NCBI GenBank assembly: GCA_019240115.1
Contig: JAFAYV010000079.1
Coordinates: 32,790 to 96,789 of the forward strand
Reading direction: 5' to 3'
From: Solirubrobacterales bacterium
GTDB taxonomy: Bacteria > Actinomycetota > Thermoleophilia > Solirubrobacterales > Solirubrobacteraceae
Length of the DNA stretch: 64,000 nt
The notes under the pieces are model-generated. The model had not been told where the DNA came from, ran no database searches, and saw nothing but the letters and a program-made list of their open reading frames with translations. Of the stretch, positions 25,955 to 33,801 are shown in pieces (the stretch's first letter is position 1; each line of letters begins with the position of its first letter). A program made the translations under genes and the position numbers.

Positions 25955-26680
25955 GAGGTCGGCGATCCCGATCGGCAGCAGGAACGTCCCGCCCGCCGCA
26001 CCGACGCGGCTCATCGCCGCCGCGAAGCCGACGCCGCTGCCCCGCAGGTCCGACGGGAAGATCTCCGCCGGGTAGACGCCGGTCAGGTCGCCCGAGATCG
26101 CGTTGAAGAACGCGACGCCGACGAAGCAGGCGAGCAGGATCACCGTCGGAGCGGAGCCCCAGCCGCCGATCACCGCGATGGTCACGGCCATGACCCAGAA
26201 CGAGGTCAGCAGCAGTCGCCGCCGGCCGCTGCGCTCGATGATGAGCAGCCCGACGAGCGCCCCGACGAAGGCGACGCTGTTGGCGGAGATGATCGCGCCC
26301 TTGTCGCTGAGACCGAGCGAGGAGAACACCTTCGGCGCGAACGTGAAGATCGCGAGCCACCTCGGCGTAGTACGCCTCGCCGAGATGCTCCTCGACGATC
26401 TCGCGCGCCTCTCGCTCACGCCCGACGCTCGCCAGCCACCGCGGCGACTCGGGCAGGCCCTGGCGCAGCAGCAGCGTCGCCAGGCCGGGGATCGCGCCGG
26501 TGGCGAGGATCACTGCCAGGACACGCCGAGGCCCTTCAGCACGTAGCCGACGACGACCGCGGCGAGGAAGCCGCCGTACCCGGACGCCTGGAGGCTCGAC
26601 AATCGCGTCCGCGGCCCTCGCTCGGCGCGAACTCGGCGAGCATCGTCTGCCCGATCGCATACTCGGGTGAGAAACCCGAT
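25955..26680 (-). pseudogene. Frameshifted remnant of an MFS transporter
   Basis: Sections of one transporter are readable in successive minus-strand frames: ASGFSPEYAIGQTMLAEFAP (about 26670-26610), LQASGYGGFLAAVVVGYVL (about 26600-26515), VLAVILATGAIPGLATLLL with GLPESPRWLASVGRERE (about 26525-26360), and LAIFTFAPKVFSSLGLSDKG through VGFAAAMSRVGAAGGTFLLP (about 26360-25965). At least three frame changes separate them. The first helices and the last ones are missing. PESPRWL marks it as a sugar-porter-type MFS. It is non-functional as read; sequencing error is possible but three independent shifts plus missing ends make decay more likely. Confidence 0.7.
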
Positions 26681-26814
26681 GCCCTCCGATCCCTGGCCGC
26701 CCGAATGGGCCAACGACCCTGCATTGCTGATGGGCCACCGGCCTTCGGTCGCGCTCTCCTCGCCTCCAGGGTTACCGTTCCCGGCGGCGGTCAAACGCGC
26801 CGCGCCGCGTGCGC

Positions 26815-27414
26815 TCAGCCGTCGCGGATGTCGCGCCCGGTCGCCGCGGGGGTCGTATAGAAGACGGCGAGTGCGGCGCAGATGGCGAGCGTGATGTACG
26901 ACGAGACGAAGGCGAGCGGCACGGCGATCGCGTAGGGGACGAGTCCGGTGAGCGAACGGTGCAGGATCTGGCGCCGGCGCTCCGCGGAGAGTGGCGTGCC
27001 CAGGTAGTGCGGCCTCGCGAGCAAGATGTAGCGGTTCAGGAAGGAGAACGCGAGCGCCATGACCAGGAACGCGGCGGCGTACACCGCGGCGGCCACCGGC
27101 TGCTCGAGATGCTCGGCCACCAGGTCGGTGGCAAAGGGCAGGATGCTGATCGTCATCAGCAGCACCAGGTTGAGCAGCAGGATCGTGTGATCGGCCACGC
27201 GCAGTCGAGTGATCATCGAGTGGTGGTTGATCCAGATGATCCCGATCGTCAGGAACGAGATCACGAATGCGGCGTACTCGGGCCACTGGTGCAGGAGCTG
27301 GTGCGCGAACGAGTGCCGCGAGCTCTTCCCGGGCACCGAGATGCCGAGCACGAGCAACGTGATCGCCACCGCGATCACCCCGTCGGAGAACGCCTCGAGC
27401 CGGCCCGTGTTCAC
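26815..27414 (-). CDS. TMEM175-family potassium channel (DUF1211)
   Basis: This 199-aa membrane protein has six predicted helices and the family signature FSDGVIAVAITLLVL in helix 1 (near residues 7-21), which lines the pore in bacterial TMEM175 structures. The length is that of single-repeat bacterial members, which form tetramers and conduct K+. GTG 27414 is chosen because the family sequence (NTGRLEAFSDG) starts right there; the open frame further upstream is antisense-like. It lies 119 bp downstream of the crotonase gene in the same direction and could be read from the catabolic operon, though the link is not functional as far as I can see. Confidence 0.85.
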   Translation of the reverse strand: MNTGRLEAFSDGVIAVAITLLVLGISVPGKSSRHSFAHQLLHQWPEYAAFVISFLTIGIIWINHHSMITRLRVADHTILLLNLVLLMTISILPFATDLVAEHLEQPVAAAVYAAAFLVMALAFSFLNRYILLARPHYLGTPLSAERRRQILHRSLTGLVPYAIAVPLAFVSSYITLAICAALAVFYTTPAATGRDIRDG

Positions 27415-27533
27415 GCCCGGATGGTTCGCCGCGGCCCCGGACGATCCTCCGCTCGGCGCCCCCGCCGCCCGCGGGCGACGGGGCGGCCGACGGGGGCGGC
27501 CGACGCGGGCGAGCTCCCGGCGCTGGCCGAGCC

Positions 27534-28313
27534 TCAGCGACCCTCGAACTTCGCGGGGCGCTTCTCGACGAACGCCTGCACGCCCTCCTGGAAGTCGTGC
27601 GAGGAACGGAGCATGCCGTAGGCGAGTCCCTCGACCTCGAGCCCGAGCTCGAGCGGGCCGTCGTAGGCGTGGTTGAGCACCCGCTTGCACATCGTCAGAG
27701 CCAGGGGCGAGAGCGCGGTCAGCTCCTCGATCAGCGCGTCGACGGCGTCATCGAGCGCGTCGACGGGATGGACCTCGCTGAGCAGCCCGACGTCGAGGGC
27801 CTCGGCGGCGGCGATGCGCCGGCCGCGCATGATCATGTTCTTGGCGCGCCCGAGGCCGATCATCCGCGCCACGCGCTGGCTGCCGCCGCTTCCCGGAATC
27901 ATCCCGAGCCGGATCTCGGGCAGTCCGAGCTCGACGTCGTCGGCCGCGACTCGGAAGTCGCAGGCGAGCGCGATCTCGAGCCCGACCCCGAGGACATAGC
28001 CACGGAGCTTGGCGATGACCGGCTGGGGGCAGCGCTCGGCGGCGGCGACGTTGTGTGCGAGCCGCGAGAGCGTCGACGGATCGCTGCGCAGGAAGCCCAT
28101 CACGTCGCCGCCGGCGCTGAACGCCCGCTCGCCGGCGCCGGTGAGCACGACGACGCGCACCGTTTCGTCGACCGACAGCTGCTCGAGCATCTCGGCGAGC
28201 TCGCCGCGCGCCACCATCGGCAGCCGGTTGTGCTTTCCGGGGTTGTCGAGGGTGATCGTGGCCACGCCGCGGTCGGCGTCGCGGTCCAGGCGCAGGGTCT
28301 CTGAGTCGGTCAC
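27534..28313 (-). CDS. Enoyl-CoA hydratase/isomerase family protein (HmfE-like acyl-CoA hydrolase?)
   Basis: This 259-aa crotonase-fold protein has oxyanion-hole segments AFSAGGDVMGFL near residues 63-74 and the region ACDFRVAADDVELGLPEIRLGM with GSGGSQRVARMIG. Being last in an operon of molybdenum hydroxylase and CoA ligase genes, it matches 2-oxoglutaryl-CoA hydrolase (HmfE) of furoate catabolism, or alternatively a ring-opening hydrolase or hydratase of another acyl-CoA path. The start ATG 28313 overlaps the ligase stop (ATGA). The crotonase assignment is firm; the specific reaction is inferred from gene order. Confidence 0.85.
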   Translation of the reverse strand: MTDSETLRLDRDADRGVATITLDNPGKHNRLPMVARGELAEMLEQLSVDETVRVVVLTGAGERAFSAGGDVMGFLRSDPSTLSRLAHNVAAAERCPQPVIAKLRGYVLGVGLEIALACDFRVAADDVELGLPEIRLGMIPGSGGSQRVARMIGLGRAKNMIMRGRRIAAAEALDVGLLSEVHPVDALDDAVDALIEELTALSPLALTMCKRVLNHAYDGPLELGLEVEGLAYGMLRSSHDFQEGVQAFVEKRPAKFEGR

Positions 28314-29821
28314 GGGTCAAGCTCCTCTCTCAGCTGGCGGCGCAGCAGCTTGCCGGCCGGGTTCTTGGGCAGGGCGTCGACGAATCGGTACTCGCGCGGG
28401 CGCTTGAAGTCGGCGAGGCCGGGATGGTCGCGGACGTGGCGGTCGAGCTCGGAGTCGGTCACGCCGTCGCCGACGACGACCGCCAGCACGCGCTGGCCCC
28501 ACCGCTCGTCGGCGACGCCGATCACCGCCGTCTCCTGGACGGCGGGATGCTCGTCGAGCACCGCCTCGACCTCGCCGGGATGGATGTTCTCGCCGCCGGA
28601 GATGATCATGTCGTCCATCCTCCCGACGATCCACAGCTCGCCGTCCTCGTCGAGCCGGCCGATGTCGCCCGGGTAGTACCAGCCGTCGCGGATCGCCCGC
28701 TCGTCGGCGTCGGGCCGCTTCCAGTAGCCCGAGAACGCCTCGTCGGAGCGCAGATCGGCGATCACCTGGCCCTCGGCGCCCCGAGGCACGACCGCGTCGG
28801 GGGCGGCGTCCGGGTCGGGCTCGACGAGCCGCAGGCGCGCGTTGATCGCCGGGCGGCCGGCGCACCCCGGCTTGGTCGCCTGATCGCGACTGACCGCCCA
28901 GGTGTAGTACTCGGTCGACCCGTAGTGGTTGAAGAACACGCGGGCCTGGAAGGCCTCGACGCAGCGTGCCGCCAGCGCCGGGCTCATCGGCGAGCCCGCG
29001 TACCCCATCGCCTCGATCGAGCTGAGGTCGGCATCGGCGGGGAGCGCGCCGAGGAGATCGTGGTACAGGGTCGGCGCAAGGTAGAGCGAGGTGATCCGCT
29101 CGGCGGCGATGAGCCGCGCCGCCTCGGCGGCGTGCCACTGCGGCATCGCGATGAAGCAGCCGTCGATGAGCGCCATCGCGATCATCGAGTGCACGCCCAT
29201 CGTGTGATAGAGCGGCATGACGCCGAGCGTGCGGTCACCGTAGCGGTAGCCGTGGTGGATGACCTGGCTCAGTCCGCCGGCGCGATCGGCGCGATGCGAG
29301 CGGGGCACGCCCTTGGGCCGGCCCGTGGTGCCCGAGGTGTAGAGCATGAGCGAGATCTCGTCGTCGGCGAGGTCGAGCGCGCCCGGGTGGGGCTCGCCGC
29401 GCAGCGTCTCGAAGCCGATCGCGTCCGCGGCGCCGCCGGTGTCGCCGACCGCGATCAGGCGGGCCCCGTCCTGCGCGCACGCCGCCGCGCCCGCGGCGGC
29501 AGCCGCCTCGTGGACGACGAGCCCCGCCTCGGCATCGCTCACGCAGTAGGCGACCTCGGAGGGTCCGAGGCGGACGTTCAGCGGGGTGAAGCGGGCTCCC
29601 AGCCACTGCGCCGCCCAGTAAAGCTCGACGGTCTCGCGGCGGTTGCCGAGCAGGGTGCACAGCGATTGCCCGCGCCGCAGGCCGAGCTGCGCGAGCGCCC
29701 CCGCGAGCTCGGCGGCGCGCGCCTGCAGATCCGCATAGCTCAGACGCGTCTCGCCGTCGACGAGCGCCTCCCCGTCGCCGTGGCGTTCGGCGGCGGCCAG
29801 CAGGCTGAGCGCGAGGTTCAT
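28310..29821 (-). CDS. AMP-forming acyl-CoA synthetase (2-furoate-CoA ligase-like)
   Basis: This 503-aa ANL-superfamily enzyme activates a carboxylic acid with ATP and CoA. The P-loop-like core motif is LYTSGTTGRPKGVPRSH near residues 160-176, the A5 region is FNHYGSTEYYTW, A7 is WYYPGDIGRLDEDGELWIVGR and the A10 lysine is in KNPAGKLLRRQL. The middle sequence LGVMPLYHTMGVHSMIAM with ITSLYLAPTLYHDL resembles 2-furoate and related aryl-acid ligases as I recall them. ATG 29821 overlaps the small subunit stop (ATGA). Ring-acid specificity is inferred from operon order. Confidence 0.87.
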   Translation of the reverse strand: MNLALSLLAAAERHGDGEALVDGETRLSYADLQARAAELAGALAQLGLRRGQSLCTLLGNRRETVELYWAAQWLGARFTPLNVRLGPSEVAYCVSDAEAGLVVHEAAAAAGAAACAQDGARLIAVGDTGGAADAIGFETLRGEPHPGALDLADDEISLMLYTSGTTGRPKGVPRSHRADRAGGLSQVIHHGYRYGDRTLGVMPLYHTMGVHSMIAMALIDGCFIAMPQWHAAEAARLIAAERITSLYLAPTLYHDLLGALPADADLSSIEAMGYAGSPMSPALAARCVEAFQARVFFNHYGSTEYYTWAVSRDQATKPGCAGRPAINARLRLVEPDPDAAPDAVVPRGAEGQVIADLRSDEAFSGYWKRPDADERAIRDGWYYPGDIGRLDEDGELWIVGRMDDMIISGGENIHPGEVEAVLDEHPAVQETAVIGVADERWGQRVLAVVVGDGVTDSELDRHVRDHPGLADFKRPREYRFVDALPKNPAGKLLRRQLREELDP

Positions 29822-30432
29822 GCCGCCTCGCCGGGGTCGCCGGGGTCGCCGGGGCCGCCGGGATCGCCGTTGGCGTCGGCGTCGTCGGCGTCGTCGGCGT
29901 GGTCGCCACGCGCGGTGTGGCCGGCGGCGTCGCGGGCGACGCGCTCGATCGCGTCGACGATCGGCCGGTAGCCGGTGCAGCGGCACACGTGCCCGGAGAG
30001 CAGCGCCTCGATCTCGGCGCGATCGGCGCCGGGGCGGCGCTCCAGCAGGTCGCCGGCCGCGATCAGGATCCCCGGCGTGCAGAAGCCGCACTGCAGGCCG
30101 TGGGCCTCGTGCAGCGCTCGCTGCAGCGGGGTCAGCTCCCCGGTGCCCGCGAGCCCCTCGACCGTCTCGATCGCGCACCCGTCGGTCTGCACGGCGAACA
30201 TCAGGCAGGCGCGCGCCGGGATCCCGTCGACCCGGACCGTGCACGCGCCGCACACCCCGTGCTCGCAGCCGACGTGGGTGCCGGTCAAGCCGAGCCGGTG
30301 GCGCAGGAAGTCCGACAGCAGCAGCCGCGGCATGACGTGCTCGCGGCGGCGCAGGCCGTTGACCTCGACGACGATCGAGATCGGCCGCTCGACCATCGGC
30401 GCCCCCTCAGCCATCGGCGCCCCCTCAGCCAT
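29818..30432 (-). CDS. Molybdenum hydroxylase [2Fe-2S] small subunit (CoxS/HmfC-like)
   Basis: This subunit carries two [2Fe-2S] clusters that pass electrons from the molybdenum centre to FAD. The plant-ferredoxin-type cluster motif is GCEHGVCGACTV and the second is CGFCTPG with CRCTGYRP. The N terminus is odd: three in-frame ATG codons (30432, 30414, 30396) result from 18-bp tandem repeats encoding MAEGAP, and conserved sequence begins after the third (VERPISIVVEVNGL). The C terminus ends in an Asp/Ala/Gly/Pro repeat tail (DDADDADANGDPGGPGDPG) absent from typical members. The true start may be 30396. It is coupled to genes on both sides. Confidence 0.88.
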   Translation of the reverse strand: MAEGAPMAEGAPMVERPISIVVEVNGLRRREHVMPRLLLSDFLRHRLGLTGTHVGCEHGVCGACTVRVDGIPARACLMFAVQTDGCAIETVEGLAGTGELTPLQRALHEAHGLQCGFCTPGILIAAGDLLERRPGADRAEIEALLSGHVCRCTGYRPIVDAIERVARDAAGHTARGDHADDADDADANGDPGGPGDPGDPGEAA

Positions 30433-30460
30433 CGGCGCCTCCTTCAGTCATCGGCGCGCC
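30394..30460. repeat. 18-bp tandem repeats carrying multiple start codons
   Basis: Units CATCGGCGCCCCCTCAGC at 30394-30411 and 30412-30429, then a 19-bp variant (30430-30448) and a partial copy. Each unit includes an ATG on the minus strand; the 19-bp unit shifts frame into the medium subunit's end. Confidence 0.85.
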
Positions 30461-31375
30461 CCCGGCTCGGGCGATCGCTCGGGCGGCCGCGTCGGCGACG
30501 AGCTCGCCCGCGAGGTGGCGGCGGTAGCGCGCGCTCGCGTGGTGATCGCCGTAGCCCGGGATCGTCGCGCGGGTCGCGGCGGCAGCGGCGCGCGGGCCGT
30601 CCGCGACGAGCGCCTCGGCGGCCGGCCCGACGAGCAGCGGGCGGTCGGCGACCGCGCCGACGGCGACGCGCGCGGCGACGATCGCGCCGTCGCGGACGGT
30701 GACCGCGCAGGCCGCGCAGGCGAGCGTGAAGTCCCCCTGACGCAGGGCGAGCTCGGTGAACGCGCTCCCCCTGCCGAGTCCGGCGGCGGGCCAGCGGGTG
30801 CTCACCAGCAGCTCGTCGGCCCGCAGCGTCGTCGCGTACGGGCCGACGTACAGCTCGTCGGCGGCGATCTCGCGCTCGGCGTCGCGCGAGCGCACCCGAG
30901 CGCGGCCGGCGAGCGCGAGCAGCACGACCGGGAGCTCGCCGCGCGGCTCGCCGTAGGCGATCGACCCTCCGACGGTGCCCCGGTGGCGGGTCGCGTAGTG
31001 GCCGGTGTAGGGCAGGCACTCGCGCAGCGCGTCGTCGATGCCGGCGCGCTGCTCGAGCCCGTACTGGGTGACGAGCGCCCCGACCTCCGTCCCCGCGACC
31101 TCGGTCCCCCCGACCTCCGCCCCCCCGACCTCCGCCCCCCCGGCCTCCGCCCCCCCGACCTCCGCCCCCGCGACCTGTCCGTCCCGGACCTCGGCGAGCC
31201 CCGGCAGCCGGGTGATGTCGACGACCGCCGCCGGGCTGACCCGCCGCATGCTCATGAGCGGGACGAGGCTCTGGCCGCCGGCGAGGATCCGGGCCTCGTC
31301 GCCATGCTCGCGCAGGAGGTCGAGCGCCTCGTCCTCGGTCTCGGGGCGCAGGTAGGCGAACGGCGCCGGCTTCAT
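30425..31375 (-). CDS. Molybdenum hydroxylase FAD-binding medium subunit (CoxM/HmfB-like)
   Basis: This 316-aa subunit binds FAD. The two FAD motifs are ARILAGGQSLVPLMSMR near residues 29-45 and TVGGSIAYGEPRGELP; a CO dehydrogenase flavoprotein C-terminal domain follows. Between the first motif and the second an insertion of about 30 residues (repeated GAEVG pentapeptides) comes from 15-bp tandem repeats at 31081-31170. ATG 31375 is chosen because it overlaps the large-subunit stop in an ATGA, like the other junctions here. Conserved sequence (PFAYLRPETEDEAL) follows at once. Confidence 0.88.
   Translation of the reverse strand: MKPAPFAYLRPETEDEALDLLREHGDEARILAGGQSLVPLMSMRRVSPAAVVDITRLPGLAEVRDGQVAGAEVGGAEAGGAEVGGAEVGGTEVAGTEVGALVTQYGLEQRAGIDDALRECLPYTGHYATRHRGTVGGSIAYGEPRGELPVVLLALAGRARVRSRDAEREIAADELYVGPYATTLRADELLVSTRWPAAGLGRGSAFTELALRQGDFTLACAACAVTVRDGAIVAARVAVGAVADRPLLVGPAAEALVADGPRAAAAATRATIPGYGDHHASARYRRHLAGELVADAAARAIARAGGAPMTEGGADG
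31081..31170. repeat. 15-bp tandem repeat, 6 copies, inside the FAD subunit gene
   Basis: Six units of the type CGACCTCCGCCCCCC run from 31081 to 31170, and encode the GAEVG/GGTEV pentapeptide array on the minus strand without breaking the frame. Confidence 0.92.
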
Positions 31376-33756
31376 GCGTCGATCAGCTCCCACAGCCGGG
31401 CCGGGGTGAGCGGCAGCGCGATCGGCGCGTCGCGGTGCAGCGCGTCCATCACCGCGTTGTGGATCGCCGCCGGCACGCTCATCGTCGTCCCCTCTCCGAG
31501 GCCCTTGGCCCCGAGCGGCGTCAGCGGCGAGGGCGTCTCGCGGTGGGCGGTGCGCACCGCCGGCAGGTCGGCCGGGGTCGGGCAGAGATAGTCCTTCAGC
31601 GTGTCGGTGAGCAGCTCGCCATCCGCTCCGTGGGCATGGGCCTCGCGCGTCACCGCGCCGAACCCGTGGGCGAAGCCCCCGATCACCTGCCCCTCGGCGA
31701 GCAGCGGGTTGAGCAGCCGGCCCGCGTCGTGGACCGACACGTAGTCGATCACCGCCAGGCGACCGGTAGCGCGATCGACCTCGACGACCGCTATGTCGAC
31801 GACGAAGCCGTTCTCGGTCGAGGCCGAGATCCGGTCGTCGACCGGCGGCGCCAGCTCGGGCGCGGCATAGTAGGCGGTCGCGGCGAGCCCCGGCTCAAGA
31901 CCCTCGGGCAGGCCCTCGGGGTTCCAGTGCGCCATGCCGGCGAGCCGTCGCAGCGAGACCGTCGTCTCGGCGCCGTCTCCGGATCCGCGCAGGTGGGCGA
32001 CGCCGTCGCGCAGCTCGATCTCGTCGGCGTCGGCCCCGAGCACATGGCCGGCGATCGCCCGCAGCTTGCCCGCCACCTGCTCGGTTGCGCGCAGCGCCGC
32101 TCCGACGCCGACGCCCGAGAAGCGCGACGAGTAGTTCCCGCTGGCGACCGTCCACGGGCTGAAGCTTGTGTCCGCGTCGGCGCGGACGGCGACCTGCGAG
32201 GGGTCGACCCCGAGCGCGTCGGCGACGACCTGAGCGACCACCGTCCCGTGGCCCTGGCCCTGCGGCGTCGTCGACACCCGGACTCCGATCCCGCCCGCGG
32301 GATTGATCGTCACCGTCGCGCCCTCGGCGTTGCCCGACTTCGGCAGCGCATTCCCGCGGCTCGCCTCCTCCTCGACGAGCGTCACGTAGCCCATGTTCGA
32401 GATCGACGGCTCGACGACGCAGGCGACGCCGATCCCGTACAGCCGCCCGGCGCGCCGTGCCCGCCGCCGCTCCTCGCGCCGCGCCTCGTAGCCGGAGAGC
32501 TCGCGCGCCTCCCGTAGGCAACCGGCGAAGTCGCCCGAGGCGTACAGGCCGCCGGACGGCGTCTCGTAGGGGAAGCGGCGCACGAGGTTGAGCTCGGCGA
32601 GCCTGAGCGGGTCGATGCGCAGGCGCCGCGCGCCGAGCGCCATCATCCCCTCGAGCGGGAGGTAGTGCTGAGGGCCGCCGAAGCCGCGGTTGAGCGCCGA
32701 CGGACAGCGGTTGGTGAGCACCACCCGCGCGCGCAGCGCGAGGTTGCGCACCCGGTAGGCGCCGGTCAGGGCGCCGTGCATGCGGTACATCGAGGCCGGC
32801 TCGGGAGCTCGTAGGTAAGCGCCGACGTCGTCGATCGCGTCGATCCGCACTCCGAGCAGCTCGCCGTCGGCGGCGAATGCGCCCTCGATCTCGGCGCAGC
32901 GCCCGGTCGAGGTCTGCGAGGCCGCCAGGTGCTCGAGCCGGTCCTCGGTCCAGCGCACCGGGACCCCGAGCTTGCGCGAGGCCAGGCCGATGAGCGCGAC
33001 GTACACGAACACGCCCGACTTGATGCCGAAGCTGCCGCCGCTGTGCTCGGGGGTGATGACGCGCAGCCGGGTGCCGGGCAGCCCGAGAGCGGCCGCCGCC
33101 ACTCCATGCAGGGTGAACGGGCCCTGGAAGTTGCACCACGCGGTCAGCGTCCCGGCGCCAGGATCCCAGTCGGCGACGACGCCGTAGCCCTCGAGCGGGA
33201 GCCCGGTCCACGCGGGGAAGTCGAAGCGGCCGCCGACGATCACGTCCGCATGCGCGAACGCCGCCTCGGGGTCGCCGTAGTGAAACGAGCGCTCGGAGAC
33301 GAGCGCGTCGGAATCGTGCACGGCCGCGCGGGCGTCGAGCACCGGGGCGAGCGGGTCGTAGTCGACCCTGACCCGCGCGGCGGCGTCCTCGGCGAGATAG
33401 CGATCGCGTGCGACGACGACTGCGACCGGCTCACCGACGTGGCGGACGGTGTCGACGGCGGCCGCGTAGTACGGCACCGGGCTCGGCGCGGCGGCGGCGA
33501 ACGGCCGCGACATCGCCTGGACATCGGCGCCGGTCAGCACGCCGGTCACGCCGTCCGCCGCCTCGGCGGCCGACACGTCGAGATGCCGGATCCGCGCGTG
33601 GGCGTGAGGCGAGCGCACGATCGCGGCGTGGTGGGCGCCCGGCACCGGCTCGAGATCGTCGATGAACCGTCCGCGCCCGCGCAGCAGCGCCTCGTCCTCG
33701 AATCGCGGCAGCGCGCGGCCGATCCAGCCGCGGGTGGCGACCGCCTGATCGGTCAT
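31372..33756 (-). CDS. Molybdenum hydroxylase large subunit (CoxL/HmfA-like)
   Basis: This 794-aa subunit holds the molybdopterin cytosine dinucleotide cofactor and hydroxylates the substrate ring with water. The N-terminal domain (GRFIDDLEPVPGAHHAAIVRSPHAHARI) and the MoCo domains are complete; the catalytic glutamate is in GAKGLGEGTTMS near the C terminus. The active-site loop region reads NRGFGGPQ, with no AYRCSFR loop, so it is not a form I CO dehydrogenase. ATG 33756 is chosen because the open frame further upstream is antisense to recQ. It is first in a coupled operon L-M-S-ligase-crotonase, matching hmfABCDE of furoate catabolism; 2-furoyl-CoA dehydrogenase is my best guess, another (hetero)aryl-CoA hydroxylase is possible. 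Confidence 0.88.
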   Translation of the reverse strand: MTDQAVATRGWIGRALPRFEDEALLRGRGRFIDDLEPVPGAHHAAIVRSPHAHARIRHLDVSAAEAADGVTGVLTGADVQAMSRPFAAAAPSPVPYYAAAVDTVRHVGEPVAVVVARDRYLAEDAAARVRVDYDPLAPVLDARAAVHDSDALVSERSFHYGDPEAAFAHADVIVGGRFDFPAWTGLPLEGYGVVADWDPGAGTLTAWCNFQGPFTLHGVAAAALGLPGTRLRVITPEHSGGSFGIKSGVFVYVALIGLASRKLGVPVRWTEDRLEHLAASQTSTGRCAEIEGAFAADGELLGVRIDAIDDVGAYLRAPEPASMYRMHGALTGAYRVRNLALRARVVLTNRCPSALNRGFGGPQHYLPLEGMMALGARRLRIDPLRLAELNLVRRFPYETPSGGLYASGDFAGCLREARELSGYEARREERRRARRAGRLYGIGVACVVEPSISNMGYVTLVEEEASRGNALPKSGNAEGATVTINPAGGIGVRVSTTPQGQGHGTVVAQVVADALGVDPSQVAVRADADTSFSPWTVASGNYSSRFSGVGVGAALRATEQVAGKLRAIAGHVLGADADEIELRDGVAHLRGSGDGAETTVSLRRLAGMAHWNPEGLPEGLEPGLAATAYYAAPELAPPVDDRISASTENGFVVDIAVVEVDRATGRLAVIDYVSVHDAGRLLNPLLAEGQVIGGFAHGFGAVTREAHAHGADGELLTDTLKDYLCPTPADLPAVRTAHRETPSPLTPLGAKGLGEGTTMSVPAAIHNAVMDALHRDAPIALPLTPARLWELIDA

Positions 33757-33801
33757 CGGCCGAGGGGGTGAGCCGGGCCGCCTGCGAGCATCATCGAGAC
33801 G

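Noticed and set aside
26510..27286. 258-aa minus-strand frame as a separate gene
   Set aside because: Most of it is antisense-like overlap with the TMEM175 gene; only its last 30 residues match a transporter and belong to the MFS pseudogene.
31081..31170. CRISPR-like array
   Set aside because: Units are contiguous 15-bp repeats without spacers and encode a pentapeptide in frame.
31372..33756. Aerobic CO dehydrogenase (form I CoxL)
   Set aside because: The Cys-containing AYRCSFR active-site loop is absent; NRGFGGPQ is at the corresponding place, and a CoA ligase and crotonase complete the operon.
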